In this document: one piece after another, positions 17,915 through 25,792 of the stretch | How the letters are laid out: each line of letters opens with the position of its first letter | How positions within the stretch are numbered: the first letter of the stretch is position 1 | Assembly: GCF_002024165.1 (NCBI RefSeq) | Contig: NZ_MWQN01000004.1 | Coordinates: 434,001 to 498,000 of the forward strand | DNA length: 64,000 bases | DNA from: Embleya scabrispora | GTDB lineage: Bacteria; Actinomycetota; Actinomycetes; Streptomycetales; Streptomycetaceae | Direction of reading: 5' to 3' | Notes under the pieces: generated by a model | Databases searched by the model: none | What the model was told of the DNA's origin: nothing | Seen by the model: only the letters and a program-made list of their open reading frames with translations | Made by a program: the position numbers and the translations under genes

Positions 17915-19156
17915 CTACGCCGTCGTCCCGGTGTCGGGCAGTGGGATCCGCGGGGGTGTCCAGTCGGCGAATTCGAGAATTGCCTTCATCGCCACTGCCG
18001 ATGGGGTCAGGCGCATCGCGGTGTTGCGCACGGCTACCGCCAGGCGGCCTTCCGCCTTTTGGATGCGGCCCATGCGGTGCGAGGCCTTGGTCACGGCAGC
18101 GACTCTGGGGCGGCGGGTGTTGTCGTACGCGGCCAGGGCGCCGGCCTGGTTGTGGTGGGCGTGTAGGGACGCGGCCAGGACGACGGCGTCTTCGATGGCC
18201 ATGCACGCGCCCTGGCCCAGGTGTGGGGGCATCGCGTGGGCGGCGTCGCCGAGCAGGGCGACGCGGCCTGCCACGTACGTGTCCAAGGGGGTGCCCAGGA
18301 TGTCGATGTCGTGGTGCAGGACGGCTTCCGGGGCAGTGGCCCGGAGCAGGGCCGGTATCGGGTCGTGCAGGCCGTCGACGCGGCGCCGCACCTCGGCCCA
18401 TTCGTCGTCGTAGCGCACTCCCGCCTTCGCCTTGGCGACCAGGTGCCAGCACACCCGGCCGTCGCGGATGGGCATGACGCCGATCTCGGCGCCGTCGTGC
18501 AGGGTCTGCGCGATGTCGGGGGCGGGCAGGAACGCCTCGGTCGTCACTCCGCGCCAGACGGTCGAGCCGCTGTGGACGGGGGCCGGGGCGTCCGGCCACA
18601 GTCGGGCGCGCGTGCGGCTGTTGACGCCGTCGGCGACGACGGCCAGATCGGCGCCGACGGTCGCCGACCCGCCCGCGCCGGTGTAGTGGACGAGCGCCTG
18701 TGTCGAGTCCTGCGTGATGTCGGTGACCTCGGCCCCGGTGACGACGCGGTCCGAGGGGAGGGCTCCCCGCAGGATGTCGTGGAGTTCGGCCCTGTGCAGC
18801 GAGTAGATCCCGGTGCCGAGCTTGGCCTCCAATGCCGTACCGTCGATCCGGGACAACCACCGGCCGCCGCCGTCGCGCACGCCGGTGGACAGTTGTGGTC
18901 GACCGCCGGCCTTGACCGCGGGGCCGAGGCCCAGGCTCTCCAGCGCGCGCATCGCGTTGCTCATCAGGGCGATCCCCGCCCCGACCTCGCCGCCGACCGC
19001 CTTGCGTTCGAGGACGGTCACCCGCCAACCGATCCGACGTAGCCCGACGGCGACGGCCAAGCCGCCGATGCCGCCCCCGACGACCACCGCCGACCCGCCG
19101 GCCGCGTGGTTGTTCGCGTGGTTGTCCGCCTGTGCGTTCGTTGCGTTGTCCGGCAT
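17915..19156 (-). CDS. FAD-dependent aromatic monooxygenase (group A)
   Basis: A 413-residue flavoprotein hydroxylase, PHBH/salicylate hydroxylase-like. The FAD-binding GGGIGGLAVAVGLRR motif is at about residues 26-40 after an Asn/Ala-rich leader, the DG-type motif VVADGVNSRTRARL is in the middle, and GRVALLGDAAHAMPPHLGQGACMAIEDA binds the ribityl chain. It would hydroxylate an aromatic or polyketide substrate using NAD(P)H and oxygen; the substrate cannot be read from sequence. It is divergent from the TetR gene at 19241, with two operator-like repeats in the 84-base gap, so it is very probably the target of that repressor. Confidence 0.9.
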   Translation of the reverse strand: MPDNATNAQADNHANNHAAGGSAVVVGGGIGGLAVAVGLRRIGWRVTVLERKAVGGEVGAGIALMSNAMRALESLGLGPAVKAGGRPQLSTGVRDGGGRWLSRIDGTALEAKLGTGIYSLHRAELHDILRGALPSDRVVTGAEVTDITQDSTQALVHYTGAGGSATVGADLAVVADGVNSRTRARLWPDAPAPVHSGSTVWRGVTTEAFLPAPDIAQTLHDGAEIGVMPIRDGRVCWHLVAKAKAGVRYDDEWAEVRRRVDGLHDPIPALLRATAPEAVLHHDIDILGTPLDTYVAGRVALLGDAAHAMPPHLGQGACMAIEDAVVLAASLHAHHNQAGALAAYDNTRRPRVAAVTKASHRMGRIQKAEGRLAVAVRNTAMRLTPSAVAMKAILEFADWTPPRIPLPDTGTTA

Positions 19157-19172
19157 TGTTCGAGCCCCCTCG

Positions 19173-19212
19173 CTTCTACTTCTGTAGAAGACCGTATACT
19201 ACGAATGTAGAA
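19173..19212. promoter_or_regulatory. pair of TetR operator-like inverted repeats
   Basis: CTTCTAC-TTCT-GTAGAAG (19173-19190) is a perfect 7-base inverted repeat. A second copy, CTAC-GAAT-GTAGAA (from 19199), has the same right arm and a partly degenerate left arm, with centres about 23 bases apart, two helical turns. They lie between the divergent monooxygenase and TetR genes and overlap the only AT-rich stretch (GTATACT), probably the promoter. Confidence 0.65.
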
Positions 19213-19240
19213 AGCGACATGGGGGTCGGAAGGAGCGGGC

Positions 19241-19933
19241 GTGCGCGCGGAACACGATCGTCGGACGGTTCTCGCCGACGCGGCGATCGAACTGCTGGCC
19301 TCCGGCGGTATGCGGGCGCTCACCCATCGCGGCGTGGATGCCCGGGCCGAACTGCCCGTCGGCACCACCTCGGCGTACTTCCGGACCCGGAAGGCGCTGA
19401 TCACCAAAGCGGTGCGGCGCCTGGTCGAGTTGGATGCCGAAGACCTGCGGCAGGTCGCACTGGCCGCCGACGGACCGCTGCTCGCCCCGCCGCGGACCGG
19501 ACTGCTCGGCCCCGCGCACCTGGACCGCCTCGCGGACGCCACCGCGGGGTTCGTCGACCACATGCTCGGGCCCGGACGCGTGCGTACTCTCGCGCGCTAC
19601 CACTGCATCCTGGAGACCGTCCACGAACCGGAGTTGCGGGAGATCCTTCGGCACGGGGACGCGGCCAGGGCGCAGATGTGCGCACTGCTGACGGCCGCCG
19701 GCATACCCCGGGCCCGCGCCGAGGAGCGGGCCCGGCGACATCTGGCCTGCGTGGACGGACTGATCTTCGATCGGCTGACGGCCCTGCCCGGCTCCGTCCC
19801 GCCACCCGGGACACCGGAGAGCAGGGACGAGCTGCGGGAGGCCGTTCGGGGACTCCTGGAAATCGCCGTCGCGGGAGGAGAGCCCGCGCTGCCGCGCGGT
19901 TGTGCCCCGCGACCCGCACCACAGGCGGGCTGA
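19241..19933 (+). CDS. TetR-family repressor
   Basis: A 230-residue regulator from GTG 19241 after a GGAAGGAG site. Residues about 8-55 form the TetR helix-turn-helix (LADAAIELLASGGMRALTHRGVDARAELPVGTTSAYFRTRKAL). The C-terminal helical domain binds an unknown ligand. It is divergent from the FAD monooxygenase and separated by two inverted repeats, the classic arrangement for a repressor that controls both itself and a detoxifying or catabolic oxygenase. Confidence 0.9.
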   Translation: MRAEHDRRTVLADAAIELLASGGMRALTHRGVDARAELPVGTTSAYFRTRKALITKAVRRLVELDAEDLRQVALAADGPLLAPPRTGLLGPAHLDRLADATAGFVDHMLGPGRVRTLARYHCILETVHEPELREILRHGDAARAQMCALLTAAGIPRARAEERARRHLACVDGLIFDRLTALPGSVPPPGTPESRDELREAVRGLLEIAVAGGEPALPRGCAPRPAPQAG

Positions 19934-20146
19934 CCCACCCGGGCGCGGTGTTGGTGTGCGCCGGCGGACACCCGGCACGCTCGCTCTCGTTGCGTTCTGT
20001 GACCATGTCACTGGTTGGTGACAGCGCTGTCGTGGAACGCCGACGTCGGTTCCCAAGGGGGTCGGCGCCCCGGCATGGTGATCACGCAAGCACCGGGAAG
20101 CCCGGCGTCATCGAGGCTTCAACTACGCGATACCAAGGGGTACTTC

Positions 20147-20887
20147 ATGTCCGCCAACCGCCGCCGGACCGTCCTCGCCTCCGCGACCCTCGTCGCCGGC
20201 GTCCTGCTGATGACCGCCTGCCAGGACTCGGACTCCGATGCCGCGAAGGGCACTTCGTCCAACGCTCCGGGCGGTCAGGCGCCGGCCGCGCCCAACACGG
20301 CGACCCCGGGCGGTAGCCAGGGTGCCAACAGCCAAGGCGGTCAAGGCGGTCAGGGCGGAACCCAGAGCAGCGGCACCCAGGGCGGAGCGAATGCCTCCGG
20401 TGGGCAGAGCAGTGGAGGCGGCCAGGGCACGAGCGCCGGCGCCACCTCGGGCGGCGGCGGCAACGGCAAGACCGCCAAGTGCCGGACCGACAACCTGAAG
20501 GCCACCGCGATCGACAGCACCATCGGCGGCGACTCCGATGGCAGTGTCGCGGTCACGTTCAAGAACAACGGGCCGGACTGTTCGATGTCCGGCTATGCGG
20601 GCGTCGACCTGAAGACCGACGCGGGCGAGGTATCCGCGCAGCGCACCGGTCAGCAGCCGGTCTCGTTCATTCTCGAGAGTGGTAAGTCGGTGTCCTTCGG
20701 CATCGACTACCCGCTGGAGACGATGGGCGAGGCCTCCGGTCTGCGCATCACCGGCCTCGTGGTGACCCCGCCGGACGAGACGAAGTCCGTGACCCTGAAC
20801 TGGCCCGGCGTCGGCAGGCTCCCCGTCAAGAGCGGTGGCGCCCCGATCAAGGTCGGCCCGATCGGCAGCGCCGGCCAGGGCGGCTGA
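20147..20887 (+). CDS. DUF4232-type secreted lipoprotein
   Basis: A 246-residue protein from ATG 20147 (AAGGGG site). It has a lipoprotein signal ending in a lipobox (LVAGVLLMTAC, Cys at about 25), then a long Gly/Ser/Gln/Ala-rich linker (about 40-108) that probably crosses the cell wall, and a folded C-terminal domain (about 110-240) with two cysteines (KCRTDNL and DCSMSGY). The latter matches the actinobacterial DUF4232 family, of unknown function. It ends three bases before the end of the convergent nitroreductase gene. Confidence 0.85.
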   Translation: MSANRRRTVLASATLVAGVLLMTACQDSDSDAAKGTSSNAPGGQAPAAPNTATPGGSQGANSQGGQGGQGGTQSSGTQGGANASGGQSSGGGQGTSAGATSGGGGNGKTAKCRTDNLKATAIDSTIGGDSDGSVAVTFKNNGPDCSMSGYAGVDLKTDAGEVSAQRTGQQPVSFILESGKSVSFGIDYPLETMGEASGLRITGLVVTPPDETKSVTLNWPGVGRLPVKSGGAPIKVGPIGSAGQGG

Positions 20888-20890
20888 CAC

Positions 20891-21556
20891 TCATGCTCCG
20901 AGGAAGCTCACGGTTTCCGCCATGTCCGCCCGTCCGGTGCGCAGCCGTGGCACGCCTTCCTTCTCGAATCCCACCGCGACACCGCAGAACAACACGAGCC
21001 CGTCGTCGGCTCCGACGATGTGGCCGACGGTCTTGCGATACATCGTCCACATGACCTGGGGGCAGCTGTGCAGCCCTTCCGCCCTCAGCAACAGCATGAC
21101 CGTCTGCAGGTACATGCCCGCGTCCCCCCACTGCCCGGGGCCCATCGCCCGGTCGAGGTAGCAGAACAGCACGACCGGCGCGCCGAAGGCCTCCGCGTTC
21201 ACGGCGGCGATCCGTGCGGGCCTGTCGGGGTCGTCGCGCTCGATCCCCAGCGCCGCGTACCGTTGGGCGGCCGCGGCGAAGAAGCGGTCCCGGTACGGCG
21301 AGGCGAGTTCGGCCGGGTACATCGGGTACTCCCGCTCGTCACCCGGGTCTCCCGCGCGTGCCCGGGCGGTCGCGCGCCTCTTCAGTTCGGCCAACGGCTC
21401 GCCGGTCACGACATACACGTGCCACGGCTGGAGGTTCCCACTCGACGGAGCCCGCGTGGCCGCGGTCAGCACGCGTTCGAGGACATCCCTGGGCACCGGC
21501 TCGTCACTGAACGCCCGCACGGCCCGGCGGGTGGCCACGGCTTCGTACACATCCAC
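20891..21556 (-). CDS. nitroreductase family protein
   Basis: An FMN-dependent oxidoreductase. The start is set at the GTG at 21556 (MDVYEAVATRRAVRAF), because an AGAGGA site lies just upstream; a GTG 18 bases earlier is the alternative. The N-terminal RRAVRAFSDEPVPRDVLERVL and TRAPSSGNLQPWHVYVV segments are the FMN-binding signature of the nitroreductase fold, and GPGQWGDAGMYLQTVMLLLRAEGLHSCPQ is the conserved dimer-interface region. The size (221 residues) is normal. The substrate is unknown. It ends nearly flush with the convergent lipoprotein gene. Confidence 0.85.
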   Translation of the reverse strand: MDVYEAVATRRAVRAFSDEPVPRDVLERVLTAATRAPSSGNLQPWHVYVVTGEPLAELKRRATARARAGDPGDEREYPMYPAELASPYRDRFFAAAAQRYAALGIERDDPDRPARIAAVNAEAFGAPVVLFCYLDRAMGPGQWGDAGMYLQTVMLLLRAEGLHSCPQVMWTMYRKTVGHIVGADDGLVLFCGVAVGFEKEGVPRLRTGRADMAETVSFLGA

Positions 21557-21915
21557 GTCTTCTCGTCCTCTCACCCGGCGACGACCACGCCTCTACCGTC
21601 TCCGGCGCTCGCGACGTGCGGCGGGATCGCCTCCGGCGAGGTGCCGGGCGACGGCATCGACATCGGGGCGGGCATACCACCGTGGTAAGAGGGGGCCGAA
21701 TCGGGCGCTCTCCCGGGCCCGTTCCTCCGGCGCCGGGGAACGGGCCGGCGCCTCCGTGTGGGAACGGTGGCGCCGGCTCGATCCGGGAGAACTAGGCGGC
21801 TCCGGCCGCGGCTTCGCGGGTGTTGTCGGCCGCGTGGCCCGGCGCGTCCGGGCGTTGGTCGTCACGGTTTGGCCCGACAGTACCGCCCGCGCCACGACTG
21901 TGGCCGCTGTGTCGG
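21557..21915. other. intergenic region, nothing recognised
   Basis: Between the nitroreductase start and the SRPBCC stop, both on the minus strand. Frames have shadow-like Arg/Pro composition. It probably contains the nitroreductase promoter. Confidence 0.35.
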
Positions 21916-22401
21916 TCAGACGGGATGGTGGTCGGAGACGGCGCCGAGTTCGATGTCGTATTCCAGCAGGGCCTTCATCGCACACAGGGCTGTGGCGAAT
22001 CCGCCGACGGTGTCGTTCACCCAGCGCACGGCGTCATCCCCCGAGCCCTCGAAACCGGTCTCGGTGACCTCGACGAACGTGGCTTCCTCCGCGCGCGGGG
22101 TGAACCGCAACTCGACGGTGGTCGGCTGCCCGTAGTTGCCCCACTCGAACCGGATCAGCCGGGCGTCCTGGACCTCCTTGACCCGGACGTCGGCCGATGC
22201 ACCGTACGTCTCCCATTCCCAGTGCAACTCGGCGCCCGCAACCATCGGCCCGCTGCTCTTGCTGTACCAGAACCGGGAGGTCACCGCCGGGTCGGCGAAG
22301 GCGCGGAACACCTCCTCGGCGGGTTTGCGGACGATCATGCAGGCGTACGCGGCAGGGGCGCGAGAGAGCGCGAGCTCAGGCGTTTCCATACGGATAATCA
22401 T
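21916..22401 (-). CDS. SRPBCC (AHSA1-like) domain protein
   Basis: A small lipid/ligand-binding fold protein of 161 residues. MIVRKPAEEVFRAFADPAVTSRFWYSKSSGPMVAGAELHWEWETYG and the closing VRWVNDTVGGFATALCAMKALLEYDIELG helix are typical of START-like Activator of Hsp90 homologues. Such proteins often act as stress- or ArsR-linked accessory proteins of unknown ligand. Starts at 22401 and 22389 (both ATG) are possible; neither has a strong ribosome site. There is no partner gene nearby. Confidence 0.8.
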   Translation of the reverse strand: MIIRMETPELALSRAPAAYACMIVRKPAEEVFRAFADPAVTSRFWYSKSSGPMVAGAELHWEWETYGASADVRVKEVQDARLIRFEWGNYGQPTTVELRFTPRAEEATFVEVTETGFEGSGDDAVRWVNDTVGGFATALCAMKALLEYDIELGAVSDHHPV

Positions 22402-23279
22402 GCACCACGGGCGCCTTCGGCTACGGGATTCGGACCTACTCGTTCAGGAAGGCCACGGCGTTCGCGCCCGGTTCGGACTCGGTCCGTCATGCCGTGATGT
22501 CTCGGGGCCGGCGGGGGCAAGTACGGTGTGCGACTTGGGCGTTCCTTCCGGGGGCCGGGGCGGAGGGGTTGGGACGTCGGCCGTCGTGGGCCCGGCAGAC
22601 GCCGGTGCGGACCGGGGTCCGCCTCCGACCGCGGCGTCGTGAACATGGTCGCGTTGTGGATCGATGGCAGGCGGGTCGTCCCGACCGACGGCGCCTCCGT
22701 CTCCAAGTGGGGGCGATTCGAGGCCACTTCCGGCCGATGCCGCCTCCGCGCCCCGGGGCTCGGCCCCGCGTTCCCATCCCCGACGGAGGGCGGCCGCCGC
22801 CGTCCGGTGCTCGCCGTCGCCCGTTCGGGCGACTCGAGGGCGGGTCGTTCGGACGCCGGCGGGCGGATCGGTCACGCTCGGCCCGGACAGGCCCTCGACG
22901 GTGCGGGGCGTTCGGACACAGAGAGCAGGGTGAGCGGCGATGTCGCGCAACGGGTCGATGCGAGGGTTCGTCGGGCGGTCGCTGACGATGGGCTCCGCCC
23001 TGGTCGTGGCGGCCGCCGGGCAGGCCTGTGCCATCGCTCCCTCGGTTACGGAGCCGGCCTCGGCGCAGGCCGCTGCGGCGGCGGTTCGCCGGTCGAACTC
23101 CGACCTGGAGGTGATCCGGATCGATATGGATCGCAGACCAACGGGCGAAAGGGATCCGTCGGCCGTCGTCGACCGGCCGCCGTCCATGGCCTCGATGGTT
23201 GTGGGGCGTTGCCCGCTGTCCGGCGCCGGCGCGCATCGGACCCGGTTCGAGTCCGGGCATCGGGGCGGTCGGGTCGCCG
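22402..23279. other. gene-poor region with weak frames and a tRNA-like T-arm
   Basis: An 880-base stretch without a convincing gene. Long frames on the minus strand are Pro/Thr/Arg-rich shadows. A plus-strand frame at 22940 is listed with low confidence. At 23241-23257 there is a sequence exactly like a tRNA T-arm (CCCGG-TTCGAGT-CCGGG) and a possible acceptor complement (23191-23197), but no anticodon arm; see the rejected list. Confidence 0.4.
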
Positions 23280-23302
23280 TCAGGTGCCGCCCCGTACGGT
23301 GA
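22940..23302 (+). CDS. possible small secreted or membrane-attached protein, doubtful
   Basis: A 120-residue frame beginning MSRNGSMRGFVGRSLTMGSALVVAAAGQAC. The first 35 residues look like a signal sequence and third positions are reasonably GC-rich for about 55 codons. The later part has poor codon bias and its end overlaps the stop of the response regulator on the other strand. No homologous family recognised. It may be a decayed gene. Confidence 0.2.
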   Translation: MSRNGSMRGFVGRSLTMGSALVVAAAGQACAIAPSVTEPASAQAAAAAVRRSNSDLEVIRIDMDRRPTGERDPSAVVDRPPSMASMVVGRCPLSGAGAHRTRFESGHRGGRVAVRCRPVR

Positions 23303-23942
23303 CCAGGCCGGATTCGTAGGCGATGACCACCAGTTGGGCGCGATCACGGGCGTGGAGCTTGGTCATGGCCCGGTTGATGTGGGTCTTCGCGGTGGTCGGG
23401 CTGATCACCATGCGTGCGGCGATCTCGTCGTTGGACAGTCCCTGGGCGGCCAGGGCGACGGATTCGCGTTCGCGGTTGGTCAGTTCGTCCAGCCCGGTGG
23501 CGGCCGCGGGCGGTGGCTGGGTGATGTACCGGTCGATCAGCCGGCGCGTGATGGACGGGGCGAGCAGCGCGTCGCCACGCGCGGCGACGCGTACGGCGTG
23601 CAGGAAGTCCTCCGGCACGATGTCCTTGACGAGGAACCCGGCGGCGCCGGCACGCAGCGCGTCCAGGACGTACTCGTCCAGGCCGTAGTTGGTCAGAATC
23701 ACCACATGCACGCCGGCCAGTGCCGGGTCGGCGGCGATGCGCCGGGTCGCCTCGATGCCGTCGACGACGGGCATCCGGATGTCGAGCACCGCGATGTCGG
23801 GCAGCAGTTCCCGGGCCAGGGCCACGCCCTGTTCGCCGTCGGCGGCCTCCGCGACCACCTCGATGTCGTCCTCGGCATCGAGCAGCGCGCGAAATCCGCT
23901 GCGCAGCAGCGGCTGGTCGTCGACCAGCAGGACGCGGATCAC
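23280..23942 (-). CDS. NarL/LuxR-family response regulator
   Basis: A 220-residue two-component response regulator. The receiver domain (residues 1-120) has the acidic pocket DD at 8-9, phospho-acceptor D54 (AVLDIRMP) and the conserved lysine in FLVKDIVPEDF. A LuxR-type helix-turn-helix closes the protein (LTNRERESVALAAQGLSNDEIAARMVISPTTAKTHINRAMTKL). The GTG start overlaps the kinase stop (GTGA), so kinase and regulator are made together. Target genes are unknown; the divergent DUF6223 gene upstream of the kinase is one candidate. Confidence 0.95.
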   Translation of the reverse strand: MIRVLLVDDQPLLRSGFRALLDAEDDIEVVAEAADGEQGVALARELLPDIAVLDIRMPVVDGIEATRRIAADPALAGVHVVILTNYGLDEYVLDALRAGAAGFLVKDIVPEDFLHAVRVAARGDALLAPSITRRLIDRYITQPPPAAATGLDELTNRERESVALAAQGLSNDEIAARMVISPTTAKTHINRAMTKLHARDRAQLVVIAYESGLVTVRGGT

Positions 23943-25063
23943 GAGGCGCGCTCCACCGGGAGTTCCGCCTGGACGGTGAACCCGCCCCCGGCGCGCGGCT
24001 CCGCGACCAGGCGTCCGCCGAGCGCGGCGACCCGCTCCCGCATGCCGGTCAGCCCGACGCCCGCGCCGGGACTGCCGCCCGGCGTGGCCGTGCCGTCGTC
24101 GTCGACGCGAATCGCCAGCGCGTCCGGCCGGTAGTCGATCCGGACCGTCGCGGACGCGGCGCCGGCGTGCCGGACGACGTTGGTCAAGGACTCCTGGACG
24201 ATCCGGTACGCGGTACGGTCCACCGGCGCCGGCACGTCCGGCCGCTGCCCGTCGACGGTCAACGTCGCGGCCAGGCCGGACGCGCGCGCCCGGTCCACCA
24301 ACTCCGGGACGTGGTCCATCCCCAACGGCGGGGCCTTGCCGTCGTCGCGCAGCGCCTCCAATGTCGCCCGCAGGTCCCGGCTCGCCTCCCGGCCGGCCTC
24401 CCGGATCACCCGCAGCGCCTCCGGGACGTCCTCGCCGCGCCGTTGCGCCAGGTGTACGGCGACCTCGGCCTGCACCTTGATCACCGAGATCTGGTGGGTG
24501 AGCGAGTCGTGCAGCTCGCGGGCGATGTGCAGGCGCTCCTCGTCCGCGCGGCGTCGTGCCGTCTCCTCGCGGGTGCGCTCGGCCTCGTCGGCGCGCCGCT
24601 CGGCCTGCCGCAGCGCCTCACCCGCCGCGCCCGCGGCGATCAGCCAGGCGATCTCCAGGGCGCCGCGGGCCCGGGCGTACGCCTCGCCCCCGTCGTGCAG
24701 GGACACCAGCGCGGCGAGCGGCAGCACCGCGAGCAGGATCACGGACGCCGTCACCGTGGCCCTGCGGTGGCCCGCCCGCATGGCGGCGTATACCGCGAAC
24801 AGGTAGGCCACGACCGGCACATCGAAACCGGCCGCCTGATAGCCCAGCGCGCATGCGCCGGTGGCGGCCAGTACCGACACCGGCGCCCTGCGGCCGGCGG
24901 CCAGCGTCAGTCCGCCCGCCACCAGCAGTACGTACCCGAGCGGCTCGACGGCGCCGGCGGAGCGCTCCGCGGACAGCCCGGTGACCAGCTGCGCCGCCGC
25001 CACCCCGACGGCGACCGCCCCATCCCGGGCAGCGGTGCCCACGGCGAACCGTCCTGACGTCAT
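23939..25063 (-). CDS. sensor histidine kinase (HisKA_3 type)
   Basis: A 374-residue kinase. The start is the ATG at 25063; a GTG nine bases earlier is possible. Four to six hydrophobic segments fill residues about 15-140, so sensing is probably in the membrane. A coiled segment (RRADEAERTREETARRRADEE) leads to the H-box ARELHDSLTHQISVIKVQAE (HisKA_3) and the ATPase domain with N-box QESLTNVVRHA and G-box GVGLTGMRERVAALGG. This layout, with the overlapping NarL-type regulator, is the common DesK-like actinobacterial pair. It is divergent from a small membrane protein gene. Confidence 0.95.
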   Translation of the reverse strand: MTSGRFAVGTAARDGAVAVGVAAAQLVTGLSAERSAGAVEPLGYVLLVAGGLTLAAGRRAPVSVLAATGACALGYQAAGFDVPVVAYLFAVYAAMRAGHRRATVTASVILLAVLPLAALVSLHDGGEAYARARGALEIAWLIAAGAAGEALRQAERRADEAERTREETARRRADEERLHIARELHDSLTHQISVIKVQAEVAVHLAQRRGEDVPEALRVIREAGREASRDLRATLEALRDDGKAPPLGMDHVPELVDRARASGLAATLTVDGQRPDVPAPVDRTAYRIVQESLTNVVRHAGAASATVRIDYRPDALAIRVDDDGTATPGGSPGAGVGLTGMRERVAALGGRLVAEPRAGGGFTVQAELPVERAS

Positions 25064-25278
25064 AGGGCGCACCCTAGCCGGGCGCCCCGGGCGGGTGGGT
25101 CCCGCGCACGGACGAGCAGCCGGCTACCACAGGTGCGGTAGTCGCGCGGTTCCTGCCGCGTCCGCGGTAGCCGGGTACCGCGCCGGCGACAGCGCGAAGA
25201 GTCCGCGGCAGAGCGACGACCGGCAACCGGTCCGGGCGACATCCTCGGACCAATCTCGTCGCAGCAGAAGGAGCACCC

Positions 25279-25671
25279 ATGTCCGCCCTGTCCATGCTCG
25301 CCGCACCGGCCGCCGCGCACGCCTCCGCACCAACGATCGCCGTCGGCGACTTCGGCTCCGGGCGGGTAGGCGCCTCCGTGGCGGCCCTGCTCGGACTGGC
25401 CGGCGCGATCGTCGGCGCGCTGGCGCTGGCCCGCGCCACCGGCCGCATCCGCACCCGCTTCGCAGCGGGCATCGGACGCAACGGCGCCTTCGTCGCCCTG
25501 GTCGCGGGTACCGTCGGCGCGGCCCTCGGGCTGCTGGTCGTCGTCACGGCCGAAGGCGGCCTCGGGACCGGCAACGGCCTGGGCGGCGGCATCGTCGCGC
25601 TGATCGTGGGGGTGATCGCCGTGGTATTCGGCGCGTCGGCCCTGGCCCGCTTCCGGCGCGCGGCGGCCTGA
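25279..25671 (+). CDS. DUF6223-like small membrane protein
   Basis: A 130-residue protein with an alanine-rich N-terminus (possible signal or first membrane helix) and three further hydrophobic segments at about 32-52, 66-88 and 100-122 (VALVAGTVGAALGLLVVV and GGIVALIVGVIAVVFGASAL). It resembles the uncharacterised DUF6223 membrane proteins of Streptomyces. It is divergent from the histidine kinase gene, with about 215 bases in between, so regulation by that two-component system is a reasonable guess only. Confidence 0.65.
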   Translation: MSALSMLAAPAAAHASAPTIAVGDFGSGRVGASVAALLGLAGAIVGALALARATGRIRTRFAAGIGRNGAFVALVAGTVGAALGLLVVVTAEGGLGTGNGLGGGIVALIVGVIAVVFGASALARFRRAAA

Positions 25672-25750
25672 CCGGTTCGAACAGCGATGAACCTTGCCAA
25701 ACGTCGGTCGTCACGACGATCCGACGGCTTCCCGCGCGATGCGGGCGGGG

Positions 25751-25792
25751 CGGCCCCCGGGCGGCCGGGACCCGTGTGGGCCGCCCGGGCCG
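25751..25792. terminator. hairpin between convergent genes, probable terminator
   Basis: A GC-rich hairpin with arms 25751-25766 and 25778-25792 (CGGCCC..GGGCGGCC against GGCCGCCCGGGCCG, with a two-base bulge). It lies between the DUF6223 gene and the end of the ABC importer operon, and could serve both directions. Confidence 0.5.

Noticed and set aside
22444-23187. Long minus-strand frame (247 residues) in the gene-poor region.
   Set aside because: Composition is Pro/Thr/Arg/Gly-rich with poor third-position bias; no start signal or domain. Treated as a GC-rich shadow frame.
23191-23265. tRNA-like element: perfect T-arm (CCCGG-TTCGAGT-CCGGG at 23241-23257) and a 7-base acceptor match (CTCGATG with CATCGGG), 75 bases in total.
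   Set aside because: There is no proper anticodon arm, no T8, and no GG/A14 in the D-loop; the middle is a GCGC-rich palindrome. At most a degenerate pseudo-tRNA or chance. A tRNAscan/covariance score above threshold would change this.
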